A stretch of DNA of 64,000 nucleotides from positions 4,340,001 to 4,404,000 of the forward strand of contig NZ_CP092423.2 in NCBI RefSeq assembly GCF_022374895.2, read 5' to 3'. Shown piece by piece: positions 28,391-38,743 of the stretch (positions are counted from its first letter, which is position 1; each line of letters begins with the position of its first letter). The notes under the pieces are model-generated. The model had not been told where the DNA came from. It saw nothing but the letters and a program-made list of their open reading frames with translations, and did not search any database. Made by a program: the position numbers and the translations under genes. Source of the stretch: Mycobacterium lentiflavum (GTDB taxonomy: Bacteria > Actinomycetota > Actinomycetes > Mycobacteriales > Mycobacteriaceae).

Positions 28391-29718
28391 ATGCTGGTTC
28401 CTTCCAATCTCAGCACGCTTGCCACACTCTGCACGACATCCAAATCGGCCAGCGCATCAACGGTTTCCGAGAGTGCGGCATCGGTCGCGCTGTGCGTGAC
28501 CACCACGATACGGGCCCCCACCCGTCGCCCGCCCTCGTCCGCGACGCCTTCCTGACGAACCTCGGCGATGCTGACCTCACGTTTGGCGAATTCGGCTGCC
28601 ACCGAGGACAACACACCGGGCTTGTCCGCGACGTTCATGCTGACGTAGTAGCGGGTGGAAATGAAACCCATTGGCGCAACCGGTAATTGGGCGTATTTCG
28701 ATTCTTTCGGTCCGCGACTGCCCAGCACCCGGTTGCGAGCGGCCATCACCAGGTCACCGGTCACCGCGGATGCGGTCGGCGCGCCGCCGGCGCCCTGGCC
28801 GTAAAACATCAGCCGGCCCGCCGCCTCGGCTTCCACCACCACGGCGTTGAACGCGCCGTTGACGGTGGCCAGCGGATGCTCCAGCGGCACCAGGGCGGGG
28901 TAGACGCGCGCCGAGACCCGTTGCTGGCCATCGTCGGTCGTGATGCGCTCGCAGACGGACAGCAGTTTGATCGTGCAGCCCAACGCGTGCGCGGATGCGA
29001 AGTCGGCCGGCGTGATCTTGGTGATGCCTTCGCGGTAGACGTCGTCGGCGGTCACCCGGGTGTGGAAGGCGATGGACGCCAGGATCGCGGCCTTGGCCGC
29101 GGCGTCGAAGCCCTCGACGTCGGCGGTGGGATCGGCCTCGGCGTAGCCCAGCGCACTCGCGTCGGCCAGGGCGCTGGCGTAGTCGGTGCCGGTGCTGTCC
29201 ATCGCGGACAGGATGTAGTTGGTGGTGCCGTTGACGATGCCGGCCACCCGGACCACCGTGTCCCCGGCCAACGACTGGGTGAGCGGGCGGATCACCGGGA
29301 TTGCGCCCGCAACCGCCGCCTCGAAATACAAGTCGACATGCGCGTTTTCAGCTGCCTGAGCCAGTTCGCCGGTCGAGGTGGCCAACAGTGCCTTGTTGGC
29401 GGTGACGACCGACTTGCCGTGCTCGAGCGCGGCCAGGATGGCCTTGCGCGACGGCTCGACCGGCCCCATCAACTCAACGACGATGTCGACGTCTTCCCGC
29501 GAGACCAGCTCTTCGACGTTGTCGGTGAGCAGTTCGACGGGCACACCGCGGTCGTCCGCGACGCGCCGAACCCCGATGCCGCGCAGCGCAAGAGGGGCGC
29601 CGACCCGGGCCGCGAGATCGTCCGCGCTCGCCTCGATGATGCGGACCACTTCGCTGCCGACGTTGCCCAACCCGAGTACCGCTACGCCGACTGGTTTTCC
29701 ATTCCCGGACACAGTCAC
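28387..29718 (-). CDS. thrA: Homoserine dehydrogenase
   Basis: NAD(P)H-dependent reduction of aspartate semialdehyde to homoserine. 443 residues. Rossmann motif [14 protein letters not shown] at the N-terminus, then the catalytic region with [11 protein letters not shown]. The C-terminal ACT domain ([20 protein letters not shown]) should give feedback control by threonine. Both ends overlap neighbours by 4 nt (lysA and thrC). The gene is called thrA in M. tuberculosis and hom elsewhere; no aspartokinase domain is attached. Confidence 0.96.
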
Positions 29719-31133
29719 CTCACTTCCAGACTCAGCAGATCGTCGACCGTCTCGCGGCGCAGGATCAGTCGGGCCCGTCCATCGCGAACCGCGACCACGG
29801 CAGGCCGGCAGATCATGTTGTAGCGGCTCGACAGCGAATAGCAGTAGGCGCCGGTCGCGGCCACCCCGAGCAGGTCGCCCGGTCCCAGATCGCCGGGCAC
29901 CCAGGTATCGCGCACAACGATATCGCCGCTCTCGCAGTGCTTTCCGACGATGCGGGCCAGCGCCGCCGGTGCGTCGGTGACCCGGGACACCAGCCGGGCG
30001 TCGTACTGCGCGTCGTAGAGCGCGGTACGGATGTTGTCGCTCATGCCGCCGTCGACGCTGACGTAGCGCCGGATTGCCGTCGTGCTGACCTCGACGTCCT
30101 TGACGGTGCCAACCTCGTAGAGCGTGATGGTCCCCGGTCCGGCGATGGCCCGTCCGGGTTCGACCACCAGGCGGGGCGTGGGCAGACCAACGGCCGCGGC
30201 CTCATTGCTGATGATCGCGCTCAGCTTGGCCGCGAGTTCGGCCATCGGGGGCGGGTCGTCGGATGCCAGGTACGAGATGCCAAGGCCGCCACCGAGATCG
30301 ACGGTCGAGATCTGTGCAGTCTTGTCCACTCCGAACGCAGCGACGACCTCCTGCAGCAGGCCGAGCACACGGCGCGCGGCCAGCTCGAAGCCGGCGACGT
30401 CGAAGATCTGCGAACCGATGTGGCTGTGCAGGCCGACCAGCCGCAGGTGATCGGTCGCGAATACCCGTTCCACCGCCGCCATCGCCGCGCCGCCGGCGAC
30501 TGACAGGCCGAACTTCTGGTCCTCGTGCGCGGTGGAGATGAACTCGTGAGTGTGGGCCTCGACGCCGACGGTGAGTCGCACGAAGACGTCCTGGACGACG
30601 CCGGCCTCCCCCGCGATCGTTTCGAGGCGCTCGATTTCGGTCATCGAGTCCACGACGATATGGCCAACCCCGGCTTTGACCGCGGTCGTCAACTCCGTGA
30701 CAGATTTGTTGTTGCCGTGCAGGGTAATTCGCTCCGGCGGGAAGTTGGCGTGCAGCGCGACGGCCAGTTCCCCGCCGGTGCACACGTCGAGGCAGAGGCC
30801 CTCTTCGTCGATCCAGCGCGCAATCTCGGTGCACAGGAACGCCTTAGCGGCGTAGTGGACATTAGCACCGCCGCCGAACGCCGCCGCGATCTCTCGGCAG
30901 CGGGAGCGCAAGTCGTCCTCGTCGACGACGAAGAGCGGAGTTCCATACTCCTGGGCGAGATCGGTCACCGGGACTCCGGCGATGACGGCCACCCCGGCGT
31001 CGTTGCGAACCATGTTGTGCGGCCAGACATTCGGCGCCAAGCCCAGCAGCTCCTCCGGCGACTGCGGCCGGGGTGGGCTGTCCGCATGACGGATTTCCTC
31101 GGCGTGCCGGGGACCGGCGGGATGGACGTTCAC
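29715..31133 (-). CDS. lysA: Diaminopimelate decarboxylase
   Basis: Last step of lysine synthesis: PLP-dependent decarboxylation of meso-diaminopimelate. 472 residues. The PLP Lys lies in [12 protein letters not shown], the beta/alpha barrel includes [18 protein letters not shown], and the second-site Cys lies in KHCESGD. GTG start at 31133 ([13 protein letters not shown]) is preferred. It has GGAGAG 6 nt before it and overlaps the argS stop (GTGA). A longer open frame to 31265 lies inside argS and has no support. Confidence 0.96.
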   Translation of the reverse strand: MNVHPAGPRHAEEIRHADSPPRPQSPEELLGLAPNVWPHNMVRNDAGVAVIAGVPVTDLAQEYGTPLFVVDEDDLRSRCREIAAAFGGGANVHYAAKAFLCTEIARWIDEEGLCLDVCTGGELAVALHANFPPERITLHGNNKSVTELTTAVKAGVGHIVVDSMTEIERLETIAGEAGVVQDVFVRLTVGVEAHTHEFISTAHEDQKFGLSVAGGAAMAAVERVFATDHLRLVGLHSHIGSQIFDVAGFELAARRVLGLLQEVVAAFGVDKTAQISTVDLGGGLGISYLASDDPPPMAELAAKLSAIISNEAAAVGLPTPRLVVEPGRAIAGPGTITLYEVGTVKDVEVSTTAIRRYVSVDGGMSDNIRTALYDAQYDARLVSRVTDAPAALARIVGKHCESGDIVVRDTWVPGDLGPGDLLGVAATGAYCYSLSSRYNMICRPAVVAVRDGRARLILRRETVDDLLSLEVR

Positions 31134-32794
31134 ATTCTCTCCGGGGCGCTGACGCCGAGTATCGCCAATCCGTTGGCGATGACCTGCCGGGTGGCCTGGC
31201 ACAACGCCAGCCGGGCGATGTGCAGGTCGCCGGGTTGTTCGTCGCCCTGGGGCAATACGCGGCACGAGTCGTAGAACCGGTGGTAGTCACCGGCAAGGTC
31301 TTCCAGGTAACGGCAGATCCGGTGCGGCTCGCGCAGCGACGCCGCGGTGTCGAGCACCCGCGGGAACTCGCCGATGGTGCGCAGCAGCGCACCTTCTTTG
31401 TCGTGGCTGAGCAACTCGAGATGGCCTTCAAAACCGGCACCGTCGGGAATCAGGCCGAGCTCCGCGGCGTTGCGGGCCAGCGCCGAGAGCCGGGCATGCG
31501 CGTATTGCACGTAATACACCGGGTTTTCATTCGACGCCGACGACCACAGCGCCAAATCGATGTCGATCGCCGTATCCACCGACGAACGGGTCAGGCTGTA
31601 GCGGGCGGCGTCGACACCGAGCGCGTCCACCAGGTCGTCGAGCGTGATCACGGTGCCGGCCCGTTTACTCATCCGCACCGGCTGGCCGTCGCGGACCAGG
31701 TTGACCATCTGCCCGATCAGCACCTCCACGGTCGCGGGGTCGTCACCGAACGCGGCCGCCGCGGCCTTGAGCCGCGCGATGTAGCCGTGGTGGTCGGCAC
31801 CAAGCATGTAGATGCACAAGTCGAAGCCGCGTTGTCGCTTATCCAGGTAGTACGCGATGTCCCCGGCGATGTAGGCGGGTTTGCCGTCGCTCTTGATCAC
31901 GACGCGGTCCTTGTCGTCACCAAAAGCGCTGCTGCGCAACCAACTTGCGCCATCCTTGTCGTAGATGTTGCCGGCCTCGCGCAGCCGCGCTATAGCTTCG
32001 TCGACGCGTCCGCTGGTGTGCATCGAGTCTTCGTGGGTGTACACGTCGAAGTCGGTACCGAATTCGTGCAGCGTCTCCTTGATGTGGGTGAACATCAGGT
32101 CGACGCCGATCTCGCGGAAGGTCTCGTGCATCTCGGTTTCGGGCAGGCTCAACACATCGGGTGCCTTCTGCAACACCTGGGCGGCGATGTCGTTGATGTA
32201 GGTGCCGGCGTAGCCGTCCTGCGGGGTGGGTTCGCCCCTGGCCGCGGCGATCAGCGAGTTGGCGAAGCGGTCGATCTGCGCGCCGTGGTCGTTGAAGTAG
32301 TACTCGCGCGTGACGTCGGCACCCTGCGTCGATAGCAGTCGACCCAGCGCATCGCCGACGGCGGCCCAGCGAGTACCGCCGATGTGGATCGGTCCGGTCG
32401 GGTTGGCCGAGACGAATTCCAGATTGATCTTGGTGCCGGACAGCGTGTCGGAGTATCCGTAGCGGTCGCCGGCGTCGATCACGTCGTTGACGACCTTGGC
32501 TTGGGCCGACGCCTCGAGGCGCAGGTTGATGAAGCCCGGTCCGGCCACTTCCGCCGACGAGATACCGTCGGCCGCGACCAGCGCCTCGGCCAGCCATCCG
32601 GCCAGTTGACGCGGGTTGGCGCCGACCTTCTTGCCCAGCTGCATCGCCAGGTTGCTCGCGTAATCGCCGTGTTCGGGATTGCGCGGTCGTTCCACCGTGA
32701 CCGTCGCCGGCAGCACCGACGCGTCGAGGCCATGCTCGGCCAGCACCGCGGATGCGGTGACCTTGAGCAGCTCAGCCAGGTCAGCGGGGGTCAC
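31130..32794 (-). CDS. argS: Arginyl-tRNA synthetase
   Basis: Charges tRNA-Arg. Class I synthetase of 554 residues. The HIGH signature is PIHIGGTRW and the KMSKS-type signature is RMSKRAGTV. The N-terminal Arg-tRNA domain and the C-terminal anticodon domain (DALRALD-type helices, [20 protein letters not shown]) are present. It is first in the argS-lysA-thrA-thrC-thrB series. A tRNA-Arg gene lies divergently about 125 nt upstream. Confidence 0.96.
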   Translation of the reverse strand: MTPADLAELLKVTASAVLAEHGLDASVLPATVTVERPRNPEHGDYASNLAMQLGKKVGANPRQLAGWLAEALVAADGISSAEVAGPGFINLRLEASAQAKVVNDVIDAGDRYGYSDTLSGTKINLEFVSANPTGPIHIGGTRWAAVGDALGRLLSTQGADVTREYYFNDHGAQIDRFANSLIAAARGEPTPQDGYAGTYINDIAAQVLQKAPDVLSLPETEMHETFREIGVDLMFTHIKETLHEFGTDFDVYTHEDSMHTSGRVDEAIARLREAGNIYDKDGASWLRSSAFGDDKDRVVIKSDGKPAYIAGDIAYYLDKRQRGFDLCIYMLGADHHGYIARLKAAAAAFGDDPATVEVLIGQMVNLVRDGQPVRMSKRAGTVITLDDLVDALGVDAARYSLTRSSVDTAIDIDLALWSSASNENPVYYVQYAHARLSALARNAAELGLIPDGAGFEGHLELLSHDKEGALLRTIGEFPRVLDTAASLREPHRICRYLEDLAGDYHRFYDSCRVLPQGDEQPGDLHIARLALCQATRQVIANGLAILGVSAPERM

Positions 32795-32919
32795 GAGCGT
32801 CCATCCTATTGGTTAGCGTGCCTACGCCTCGAATCCATTGCGATGTCAGCGCTGCCACCCGGATGCGTTAGTCTGTCCCGGATAGTTTGAAGCCCATTGG
32901 CGCAGTATCTATATCGTGC

Positions 32920-32992
32920 GCCCCCGTAGCTCAGGGGATAGAGCGTCTGCCTCCGGAGCAGAAGGCCGCAGGTTCGAATCCTGCCGGGGGCA
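32920..32992 (+). tRNA. tRNA-Arg (anticodon CCG)
   Basis: 73 nt. It folds as a full cloverleaf: acceptor GCCCCCG/CGGGGGC, D-arm GCTC...GAGC, anticodon arm TCTGC-CTCCGGA-GCAGA with CCG, T-arm GCAGG-TTCGAAT-CCTGC, discriminator A. CCA is encoded at 32993-32995. A TAGTCT -10-like box lies about 45 nt upstream. It is divergent from argS, whose product charges it. Confidence 0.96.
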
Positions 32993-33099
32993 CCATCTGA
33001 CCAGGCGATTCACCTTCCCCCAACCCCGGCGGCGGCAAACTACCCCTAGCAGTTCCCGGGCGACAGTCGAAACCTTCTACTTCCAGACCACTCGAGTGT

Positions 33100-33744
33100 T
33101 CACCCACCGCCCCCGTGGATGGCAATGATGGCCAATTGTGCGAGCGCGGCGGCCAGGGCGAGGATCAGGAACACCGAGACTCGCGGGCTGACATAAGCGC
33201 GCAGGAAGGGCTGGGTCGGGAAGGAGAAGGTCTCCGCGACGCCGAGCGGCTTGTATTTGTGAGCGGCCTCGAAGGCGGGATTGAGCACCATCTTGAGCAT
33301 GTCACGGCGCGACCGGTAGCGCATAAAGCCGACGATGCTCCAGCCCGGATCGGGGCCGACCATCCAGGAATCGATGTAGCCGCCGACTTTGCGCGTCGCC
33401 AGCGCCGGATGGCCGCCGTGTCGTAGCAGCAGCGGCATGAAGGCCTTGGAATAGGCCCGCATCATCGCGTTCGCCGGCACCTCGGCCCCGGTGTCCGGAT
33501 CGGTGACCGTGGTATCGGGCACGCGCACCAGATTGACCATGACGAATTCGCGGCCGTCGTCCTCTTCGAGGAAGGTGCGCACCACCGCGAGATCAGTCGC
33601 GCCGCCAGAGCCCCGCGCCTCGATTTGGGCCAGCATGGTGTCGATCTCGCCCTGCCGCAGCTTGCCGCGCCAATTGTCGTAGAACAGTCGAAAACCACCG
33701 TAGAGCGCGGCCGCCACCAGCCATACCCACCACCCGGGCATCAT
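33100..33744 (-). CDS. Membrane protein with a dimeric alpha-beta barrel-like middle part
   Basis: 214 residues, function unknown. There is one N-terminal transmembrane segment (WWVWLVAAALYGGFRLFY) and one near the C-terminus (VSVFLILALAAALAQLAII). Between them is a soluble domain (residues ~55-160) with the strands EFVMVNLVRVP and WSIVGFMRYRSR and an LNPAFE stretch, which reminds of DUF1330-like ferredoxin folds. Start ATG 33744 or the next ATG. First gene on this strand after the tRNA; the next gene upstream on the same strand is the sulfatase. Confidence 0.7.
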   Translation of the reverse strand: MMPGWWVWLVAAALYGGFRLFYDNWRGKLRQGEIDTMLAQIEARGSGGATDLAVVRTFLEEDDGREFVMVNLVRVPDTTVTDPDTGAEVPANAMMRAYSKAFMPLLLRHGGHPALATRKVGGYIDSWMVGPDPGWSIVGFMRYRSRRDMLKMVLNPAFEAAHKYKPLGVAETFSFPTQPFLRAYVSPRVSVFLILALAAALAQLAIIAIHGGGG

Positions 33745-33850
33745 GGACGATCTCCCTTCGGGCGTTCAGCACCGTCCAATGCGCACGACCCTGCGGAGTC
33801 GGCTTGCGCAACACGTCGCCGGACACCAGACCGGCCAGCCGGGCAGCCGG

Positions 33851-36115
33851 TCATTGCCGGCTCATTTCGGCTGCCGCCTCGGCTCCAGTTGTGGCGAGAT
33901 CCTGGTCATCGACGAGCTGGATGTCGAGTTCGTGGAGTTTCCCCGCGAATGCGAAAGGTGCCTGGTACCGGCCGGACACGGCCGATCCGTGGTTGTAGCC
34001 GATGCTGGCGCCGACCGACGAGATCATCATCATGACCAGCGGCAGCTCGACCGAGCCCGCCGCGTGGCCGTTGACCTGCACAGTGATCGACCCCGTCCGG
34101 CCCGCGCCCCGGCGCAGCCGCACAACCAGCGTCGAATCGCCGGCGGGGACGTCGACGGCCGATTCGACGATCGAGTGGTCATCGAACGCGTTGTAGTCGA
34201 CCACGAGCTTGTCGTTCTGCACGAATACCGCGATGCCCGAGTTCTCGGTGCCGGTGGCGAACAGCACGCCGTCCTGACCCTGGCTTCGGGTTATCCGCGC
34301 GGTGAGGTCGAAGCTACGGCCTCCGATGGCGGCGGCCGCTTGTCCGGGCTGCGGGGACATCGGTGGCCGGTAGACGTAGTGCTGGTCGACGGGGTGGGGT
34401 GAGTTCGGCCGGAATCGGGCGCCGAACAGCTCAATGGTGCGGTCGTCGAGCGGGAGCACACCGTGCTTTTCGGCCTCCGCCCACCACAGCCGGATCAGTT
34501 CGCTGAGCCGCTCGGGCTGTTCGGCTGCCAGGTCGGTGCACTCGGACCAGTCTGTGCCGAGGTGATAGAGCTCCCAGCGTTCGGTGTCGAAATCGGCACC
34601 CGGGGTGTGCTTGCACACGGCTTTCCAGTCGCCGGCGATGATCGCGCGGCTGCCCATCATCTCGAAGTACTGGACGGTGTTGGCGGCTGGCGCGTCCGGG
34701 TCGTCGATGAGGCCGGCGAAAGAGTGGCCGGTGACCGGGAGCTGTTCGATGCCGCGGTAGTTATGTGGTGGTGTAACTCCGAGGAGGTCGTAGACCGTCG
34801 CGGCGATGTCGGAGACGTAGACGAACTGATCGCGTTTTGTTCCACGCTGATCCACGGCGATCCGGTCGGGGTAATGCACGATCATCGGCACGTGCACGCC
34901 GCCTTCGTGAGTGTTCTGCTTGTACCACTTGAACGGGGTGTTTCCGCACTGCGCCCAGCCCCACGGATAGTTGGTGTGGCTGTGCGGGCCACCGATGTCA
35001 TCGAGGCGATGCATCACCGTCTCGGGCGTGTCGAAGATGCCGTTGAAGAATTTCATCTCGTGGAGAACGCCGTACGGTCCGCCCTCCTGGGACGCGCCGT
35101 TGTCAGCAAGTACCAGCAGCAGCGTGTTGTCGAGTTGGCCCAGATCGCGTAGGCCCGCGACCAGGCGGCCGATCTGGTCATCGGTGTGATCGAGGAACGC
35201 CGCGAACGCCTCCTGGAGCCGGCAGGCAAGCTTACGTTGGTCGTCGCCGAGATCGGCCCAGGCGTCCACGCCGGGGTTGCGCGGGGCCAGTTCGGTTTTA
35301 GCCGGCACGACGTCCGATTCGAGCTGGCGGTCAAACCACCTTTGCCGCAAGAGGTCCCATCCTTCGTCATATCTGCCGCGGTACTTGGCCAGGTAAGCCT
35401 CGGGCGCCTGATGCGGGGCGTGGGTCGCACCGAAGGGCAGGTAGAGAAAGAACGGCCGGTCGGGTCGCACACCGCGTGAATCCGACACCATTTTCAGAGC
35501 CTGATCGACTAGGTCTTGGGACAGGTGGTAGCCGTCTTCGGGCCGGGCGGGCGGTTCGATCGGGTGGTTGTCGCAGACCAGTTGAGGATGGAACTGGTCG
35601 GTTTCGCCCTCGAGGAAACCGTAGAAGCGATCGAAGCCGCGGGCCAGCGGCCACTGGTCGAAGGGGCCGGCCGCCGAGCACTGTTCCAACGGGGCGAGGT
35701 GCCATTTGCCGACGCAGAACGTCGCGTACCCCTGCTCGCGGAGTACCTCGGCCATAGTCGCCGCGTCGTTGGCGATGTGGCCCAATTGGTGCGGGAACCC
35801 GGTGCGGAAGTTCGACACCGACCGCATACCGACGGCGTGTTGGGATCGGCCGGTCAGTAGCGCCGCCCTTGTCGGCGAACACAGCGGTGTCACGTGAAAG
35901 TTGGTGAACTGCAGGCCATTTGCGGCCAGCGCATCGACGTGCGGGGTGTCGATGTCGGAGCCGTAACACCCGAACTGCGCGAACCCGGTGTCGTCGAGCA
36001 ACACCACCACCACGTTCGGGGCGTCAACCCCAGGATGGGGTGGCTCATCGAACCACGGCTGCGAGTCGGCCACGGTGCGGCCGATGGTTCCTTCGAATCG
36101 GGACGCTCGGGTCAT
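33851..36115 (-). CDS. Arylsulfatase (AtsA/AtsD type)
   Basis: Type I sulfatase of 754 residues that hydrolyses sulfate esters. It carries the signature CSPTRAALLTGR, where Cys79 should be turned into formylglycine. Metal ligands are seen in VVLLDDTGFAQFGCYG and in LADNGAS. The C-terminal ~150 residues are an extra beta-rich domain, as in mycobacterial AtsA/AtsD. No signal peptide, so it is cytosolic. ATG 36115 is chosen because it overlaps the stop of the tetR gene (ATGA); a longer frame to 36331 lies inside that gene. The substrate is unknown. Confidence 0.92.
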   Translation of the reverse strand: MTRASRFEGTIGRTVADSQPWFDEPPHPGVDAPNVVVVLLDDTGFAQFGCYGSDIDTPHVDALAANGLQFTNFHVTPLCSPTRAALLTGRSQHAVGMRSVSNFRTGFPHQLGHIANDAATMAEVLREQGYATFCVGKWHLAPLEQCSAAGPFDQWPLARGFDRFYGFLEGETDQFHPQLVCDNHPIEPPARPEDGYHLSQDLVDQALKMVSDSRGVRPDRPFFLYLPFGATHAPHQAPEAYLAKYRGRYDEGWDLLRQRWFDRQLESDVVPAKTELAPRNPGVDAWADLGDDQRKLACRLQEAFAAFLDHTDDQIGRLVAGLRDLGQLDNTLLLVLADNGASQEGGPYGVLHEMKFFNGIFDTPETVMHRLDDIGGPHSHTNYPWGWAQCGNTPFKWYKQNTHEGGVHVPMIVHYPDRIAVDQRGTKRDQFVYVSDIAATVYDLLGVTPPHNYRGIEQLPVTGHSFAGLIDDPDAPAANTVQYFEMMGSRAIIAGDWKAVCKHTPGADFDTERWELYHLGTDWSECTDLAAEQPERLSELIRLWWAEAEKHGVLPLDDRTIELFGARFRPNSPHPVDQHYVYRPPMSPQPGQAAAAIGGRSFDLTARITRSQGQDGVLFATGTENSGIAVFVQNDKLVVDYNAFDDHSIVESAVDVPAGDSTLVVRLRRGAGRTGSITVQVNGHAAGSVELPLVMMMISSVGASIGYNHGSAVSGRYQAPFAFAGKLHELDIQLVDDQDLATTGAEAAAEMSRQ

Positions 36116-36783
36116 TCGGGGATGGTCCTTTCCTCGGAAGTTGGTAGCGGTGGCCACCCTGAGATCAAGACGCGTAGCCCCGACCGCCATGACCGGGCGA
36201 TCTGTCGCGCAGACCGGCCGTGGGTCCTGGCCAACAGTTCGAACGCTTCCGGGGACGTCAGCGCGTCCAGCAGGGACACCAGATCTGAGGCGTCCGTCGT
36301 TGTCCGCCCTACGGTTTCGGGCTGGAAGCACTCCCGCGTCTGGGCCGCGAGCGCGGCACGGTTGTAGGCGACCGCCGCGGCCATCGTCTCGTAGTCCAGT
36401 GCGCGGATCCGTGCCAGCATCAACAGCGGTCCGGCTTGCTCGTAAAGGCTCACGCGATGGTGCACGAAGAACCGTATCCGTGCGTCGAGATCGGCACCCG
36501 GCGCCGGCCTGGCGGCGACCAAATGCGAATAGCGGGAACGGAATCGGTCCAAGGCCTGAACCTGCAGGTCGGCCAGGCCGTCGAAGTTGCGGAACACCGA
36601 CGAGACCGATACACCGGCCCGCTCGGCGACATCGTGCGCCGACGGGGGGATCTTGCCTTCCAGGATCAGCGCGAAGGCCGCGTCGACCACCGCCTGCCGG
36701 CCGCGCTCGCGGCGCGCCCGCCGTCCGTCCGCTTGCGCGCCGCCCACATCACCGGGTTGGACGTCAACAGGTTCTGCCCTCAC
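36112..36783 (-). CDS. TetR-family regulator coupled to the sulfatase
   Basis: 223 residues with an N-terminal TetR helix-turn-helix at residues ~25-75 (AHDVAERAGVSVSSVFRNF) and a divergent ligand-binding part. The stop codon overlaps the sulfatase start, so the two are one transcript and the regulator probably controls the sulfatase and itself. It is divergent from a lipoprotein gene across 79 nt. Confidence 0.88.
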   Translation of the reverse strand: MRAEPVDVQPGDVGGAQADGRRARRERGRQAVVDAAFALILEGKIPPSAHDVAERAGVSVSSVFRNFDGLADLQVQALDRFRSRYSHLVAARPAPGADLDARIRFFVHHRVSLYEQAGPLLMLARIRALDYETMAAAVAYNRAALAAQTRECFQPETVGRTTTDASDLVSLLDALTSPEAFELLARTHGRSARQIARSWRSGLRVLISGWPPLPTSEERTIPE

Positions 36784-36791
36784 CTTGGCCA

Positions 36792-36824
36792 GACTAGATC
36801 GCGACCGGAGATATTGCTAGTCGC
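36792..36824. promoter_or_regulatory. Candidate TetR operator between tetR and lipoprotein genes
   Basis: Two nested inverted repeats lie in the 79-nt divergent region: GACTAG (36792-36797) with CTAGTC (36817-36822), and GCGAC (36801-36805) with GTCGC (36820-36824). Arms are short and spacings wide, so the call is tentative. Confidence 0.28.
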
Positions 36825-36862
36825 ACTCGCAAAACATCACCGACGGTGCTTTACTTGCCGCC

Positions 36863-37597
36863 ATGACGTCTCACCGACACCGGGTCGCCGCAACCCTGGG
36901 GATTTTCGGGGTGATCCTCATCGCAGTGGCCTGCGGCACCGGGCCGACAACCGCCCCGGCGGCATCGGTCACCGCCCGAGTTGTGGCGACCCACCTGCGG
37001 GGCAAACGGTACTGCGAGGTCCTTCTCGTCCGCGCGGGCCTGGCCGGGTTATCGGCTGATGTGTACAACTCCTATGGGCTCAACGACTGCCCGCAATCGC
37101 GTTGGGCGACACTGGATGCCGACAAGATCGCCGACGACAACGGCGCGCTGACCGCGGTACTCAGCGGACCGCGGTACTGGCTGGTGGACTCCATCGCCAA
37201 GGACGGTGCGGCAGGCCAAACCACGACCTTCGGCGGGATCGCGATGCGCAAGGATGCCACCGTCGACATCGGCAATCCGGTGACGGCCGCGCGGCCTTAC
37301 ACCCCGCACCTGGTGAATCGCGGGACTGAGTTCAACTTCGACGCTGGGCGGCAAGTCTACGAACTGGTGGAACCGAACGGGACGCGCTGGGTCATGCAGA
37401 GTTGGAGCCAGAAGACCGACCCCACACTCTCACCGGCCGATCTACCGGGTCTGGCATCCCGGCTGACGCCTCCGGCCGGATGGAAATACGACGTCCGGAC
37501 CCTATCCGTACCGCTGCATGTCCTCACCACCACGACCAGCGCGTACGTCCTGCAGGACAACCTCAACAACAGCTACTCACGGCAGAACTCCACCTGA
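36863..37597 (+). CDS. Predicted lipoprotein of unknown function
   Basis: 244 residues. The N-terminus has a basic start (MTSHRHR), a hydrophobic stretch and a lipobox-like IAVACGTG, so Cys24 may be lipidated and the protein anchored outside the membrane. The rest has no motif I recognise; several Trp/Tyr and few Cys. A homologous-looking family of mycobacterial lipoproteins of unknown role is likely. It is divergent from the tetR-sulfatase pair. Confidence 0.78.
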   Translation: MTSHRHRVAATLGIFGVILIAVACGTGPTTAPAASVTARVVATHLRGKRYCEVLLVRAGLAGLSADVYNSYGLNDCPQSRWATLDADKIADDNGALTAVLSGPRYWLVDSIAKDGAAGQTTTFGGIAMRKDATVDIGNPVTAARPYTPHLVNRGTEFNFDAGRQVYELVEPNGTRWVMQSWSQKTDPTLSPADLPGLASRLTPPAGWKYDVRTLSVPLHVLTTTTSAYVLQDNLNNSYSRQNST

Positions 37598-37649
37598 CGC
37601 GGATTGGGTTTCGCCCCGACGTTGTCAACGCCCTTGTCTCCCTTTGGGT

Positions 37650-38630
37650 TTAGCGTTGCTCGGTGGAGTGCTCGACAACGTTGGGTTGACGAAGACCGGG
37701 CGCATCAGCCGAGATCGGGCCACGCAGTTGCCGCGCGGTGGCCGTGAACCAGCCGAGATGGAATTCGTCGCCGTCGGCCAAAAACGCCGAGCGGAGTTCG
37801 TACCACGGCAGGCCCGGATGCCGGTGATGCACGCCATGCAAATTGAATGCGAGGAGCAACCGTTCCAGGAGTCCGGGCAGCCGGAGGTTCAGCGCCTCCA
37901 ACCGCGCGTCCAGGCGGGTGCCGTAGTGGTAGGCGTTGTCCGCGATGGAGATCAGCACCGCGCGGGCGACGAGCGCGGCGACGAGCATCCAGACGTGCCG
38001 ACCGTAGGCGAAGCCCGCCGCCACGTACACCAGGACCACCGAAACCGCATCCGCACGGAACTCGCGGAGGTGCCGTCGGCTGATGCCCTCGAGCAACATG
38101 CCGGCGAACGTGTCGGGCGAATCGAGCAGGCGCGCCAGGTAGCGCCAGAGCCGGCGCGGCGCGGCGACGAGTAACACCGAAGCGGCCTCGATGACGTAAA
38201 GCCCACCGAGAAGATGCAGGTAGTAACCAGGAGCCGCGGCCGCCCAACTCGAGGTTGCCGGATCATAGATCTCGGTCCGTTCCCGGCGGGTCCGGTTGTA
38301 GCGGTGATGCAGGAGATGAGCGGACTTGAGCAGCACGAAAGGTGCACCATAGCCGATGGCAAGTACCCGCCCGAACCGGTCGTTCCATGGCCTGTGGCCG
38401 ATCAAAGTGCCGTGGATGGCTTCGTGGATCAGCGACCAGAACGGCATTGAGAGCAGCGCGATCGGTACTAGCAGCCATCCGAAGGCCGCATCTGCCGGCA
38501 GCATCCAGAGCGGCAGGACCACCAGCTGGAGGACGAGGCCGGCCAGTGTCGCCACCACCACGCACGAGGTGACGCTGCCAGACCCACCGTCTTGGGTGGC
38601 CCGCCAGACCGACGAGTGGACTAGTGCCAT
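37650..38630 (-). CDS. Fatty acid desaturase-family membrane protein
   Basis: 326 residues, four or more transmembrane helices. It has the three histidine boxes of the membrane di-iron desaturase/hydroxylase family: HEAIHG (~69-74), HLLHH (~105) and NLHGVHHRHPGLPW (~265). It should use O2 and two electrons on a lipid substrate. Desaturase, hydroxylase and ketolase cannot be told apart by eye. GGGGAG lies before ATG 38630. It follows a small membrane-protein gene on the same strand by 113 nt. Confidence 0.88.
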   Translation of the reverse strand: MALVHSSVWRATQDGGSGSVTSCVVVATLAGLVLQLVVLPLWMLPADAAFGWLLVPIALLSMPFWSLIHEAIHGTLIGHRPWNDRFGRVLAIGYGAPFVLLKSAHLLHHRYNRTRRERTEIYDPATSSWAAAAPGYYLHLLGGLYVIEAASVLLVAAPRRLWRYLARLLDSPDTFAGMLLEGISRRHLREFRADAVSVVLVYVAAGFAYGRHVWMLVAALVARAVLISIADNAYHYGTRLDARLEALNLRLPGLLERLLLAFNLHGVHHRHPGLPWYELRSAFLADGDEFHLGWFTATARQLRGPISADAPGLRQPNVVEHSTEQR

Positions 38631-38743
38631 TATCGCCTGCTCCCCTGTTCAGGATCTGTTGACGCGTGACGGAGCTGATTCGGTTCACCGTTGAACCGCT
38701 TGGTCTGACCTCGGCCTCGGTACGCATGGCTGCGGCCGCGCAC

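Noticed and set aside
32920-32992. tRNA-Arg as an island attachment site
   Set aside because: No copy of the tRNA 3' end was noticed further right in the window and no integrase gene is present, so the idea stays without support.
33851-36331. Sulfatase with 72 extra N-terminal residues
   Set aside because: The extension covers the tetR gene in another frame; ATG 36115 overlaps the tetR stop and fits family length.
36871-37354. Frames opposite the lipoprotein gene
   Set aside because: The plus-strand frame has a signal peptide and lipobox and better codon use; the antisense frames have neither.
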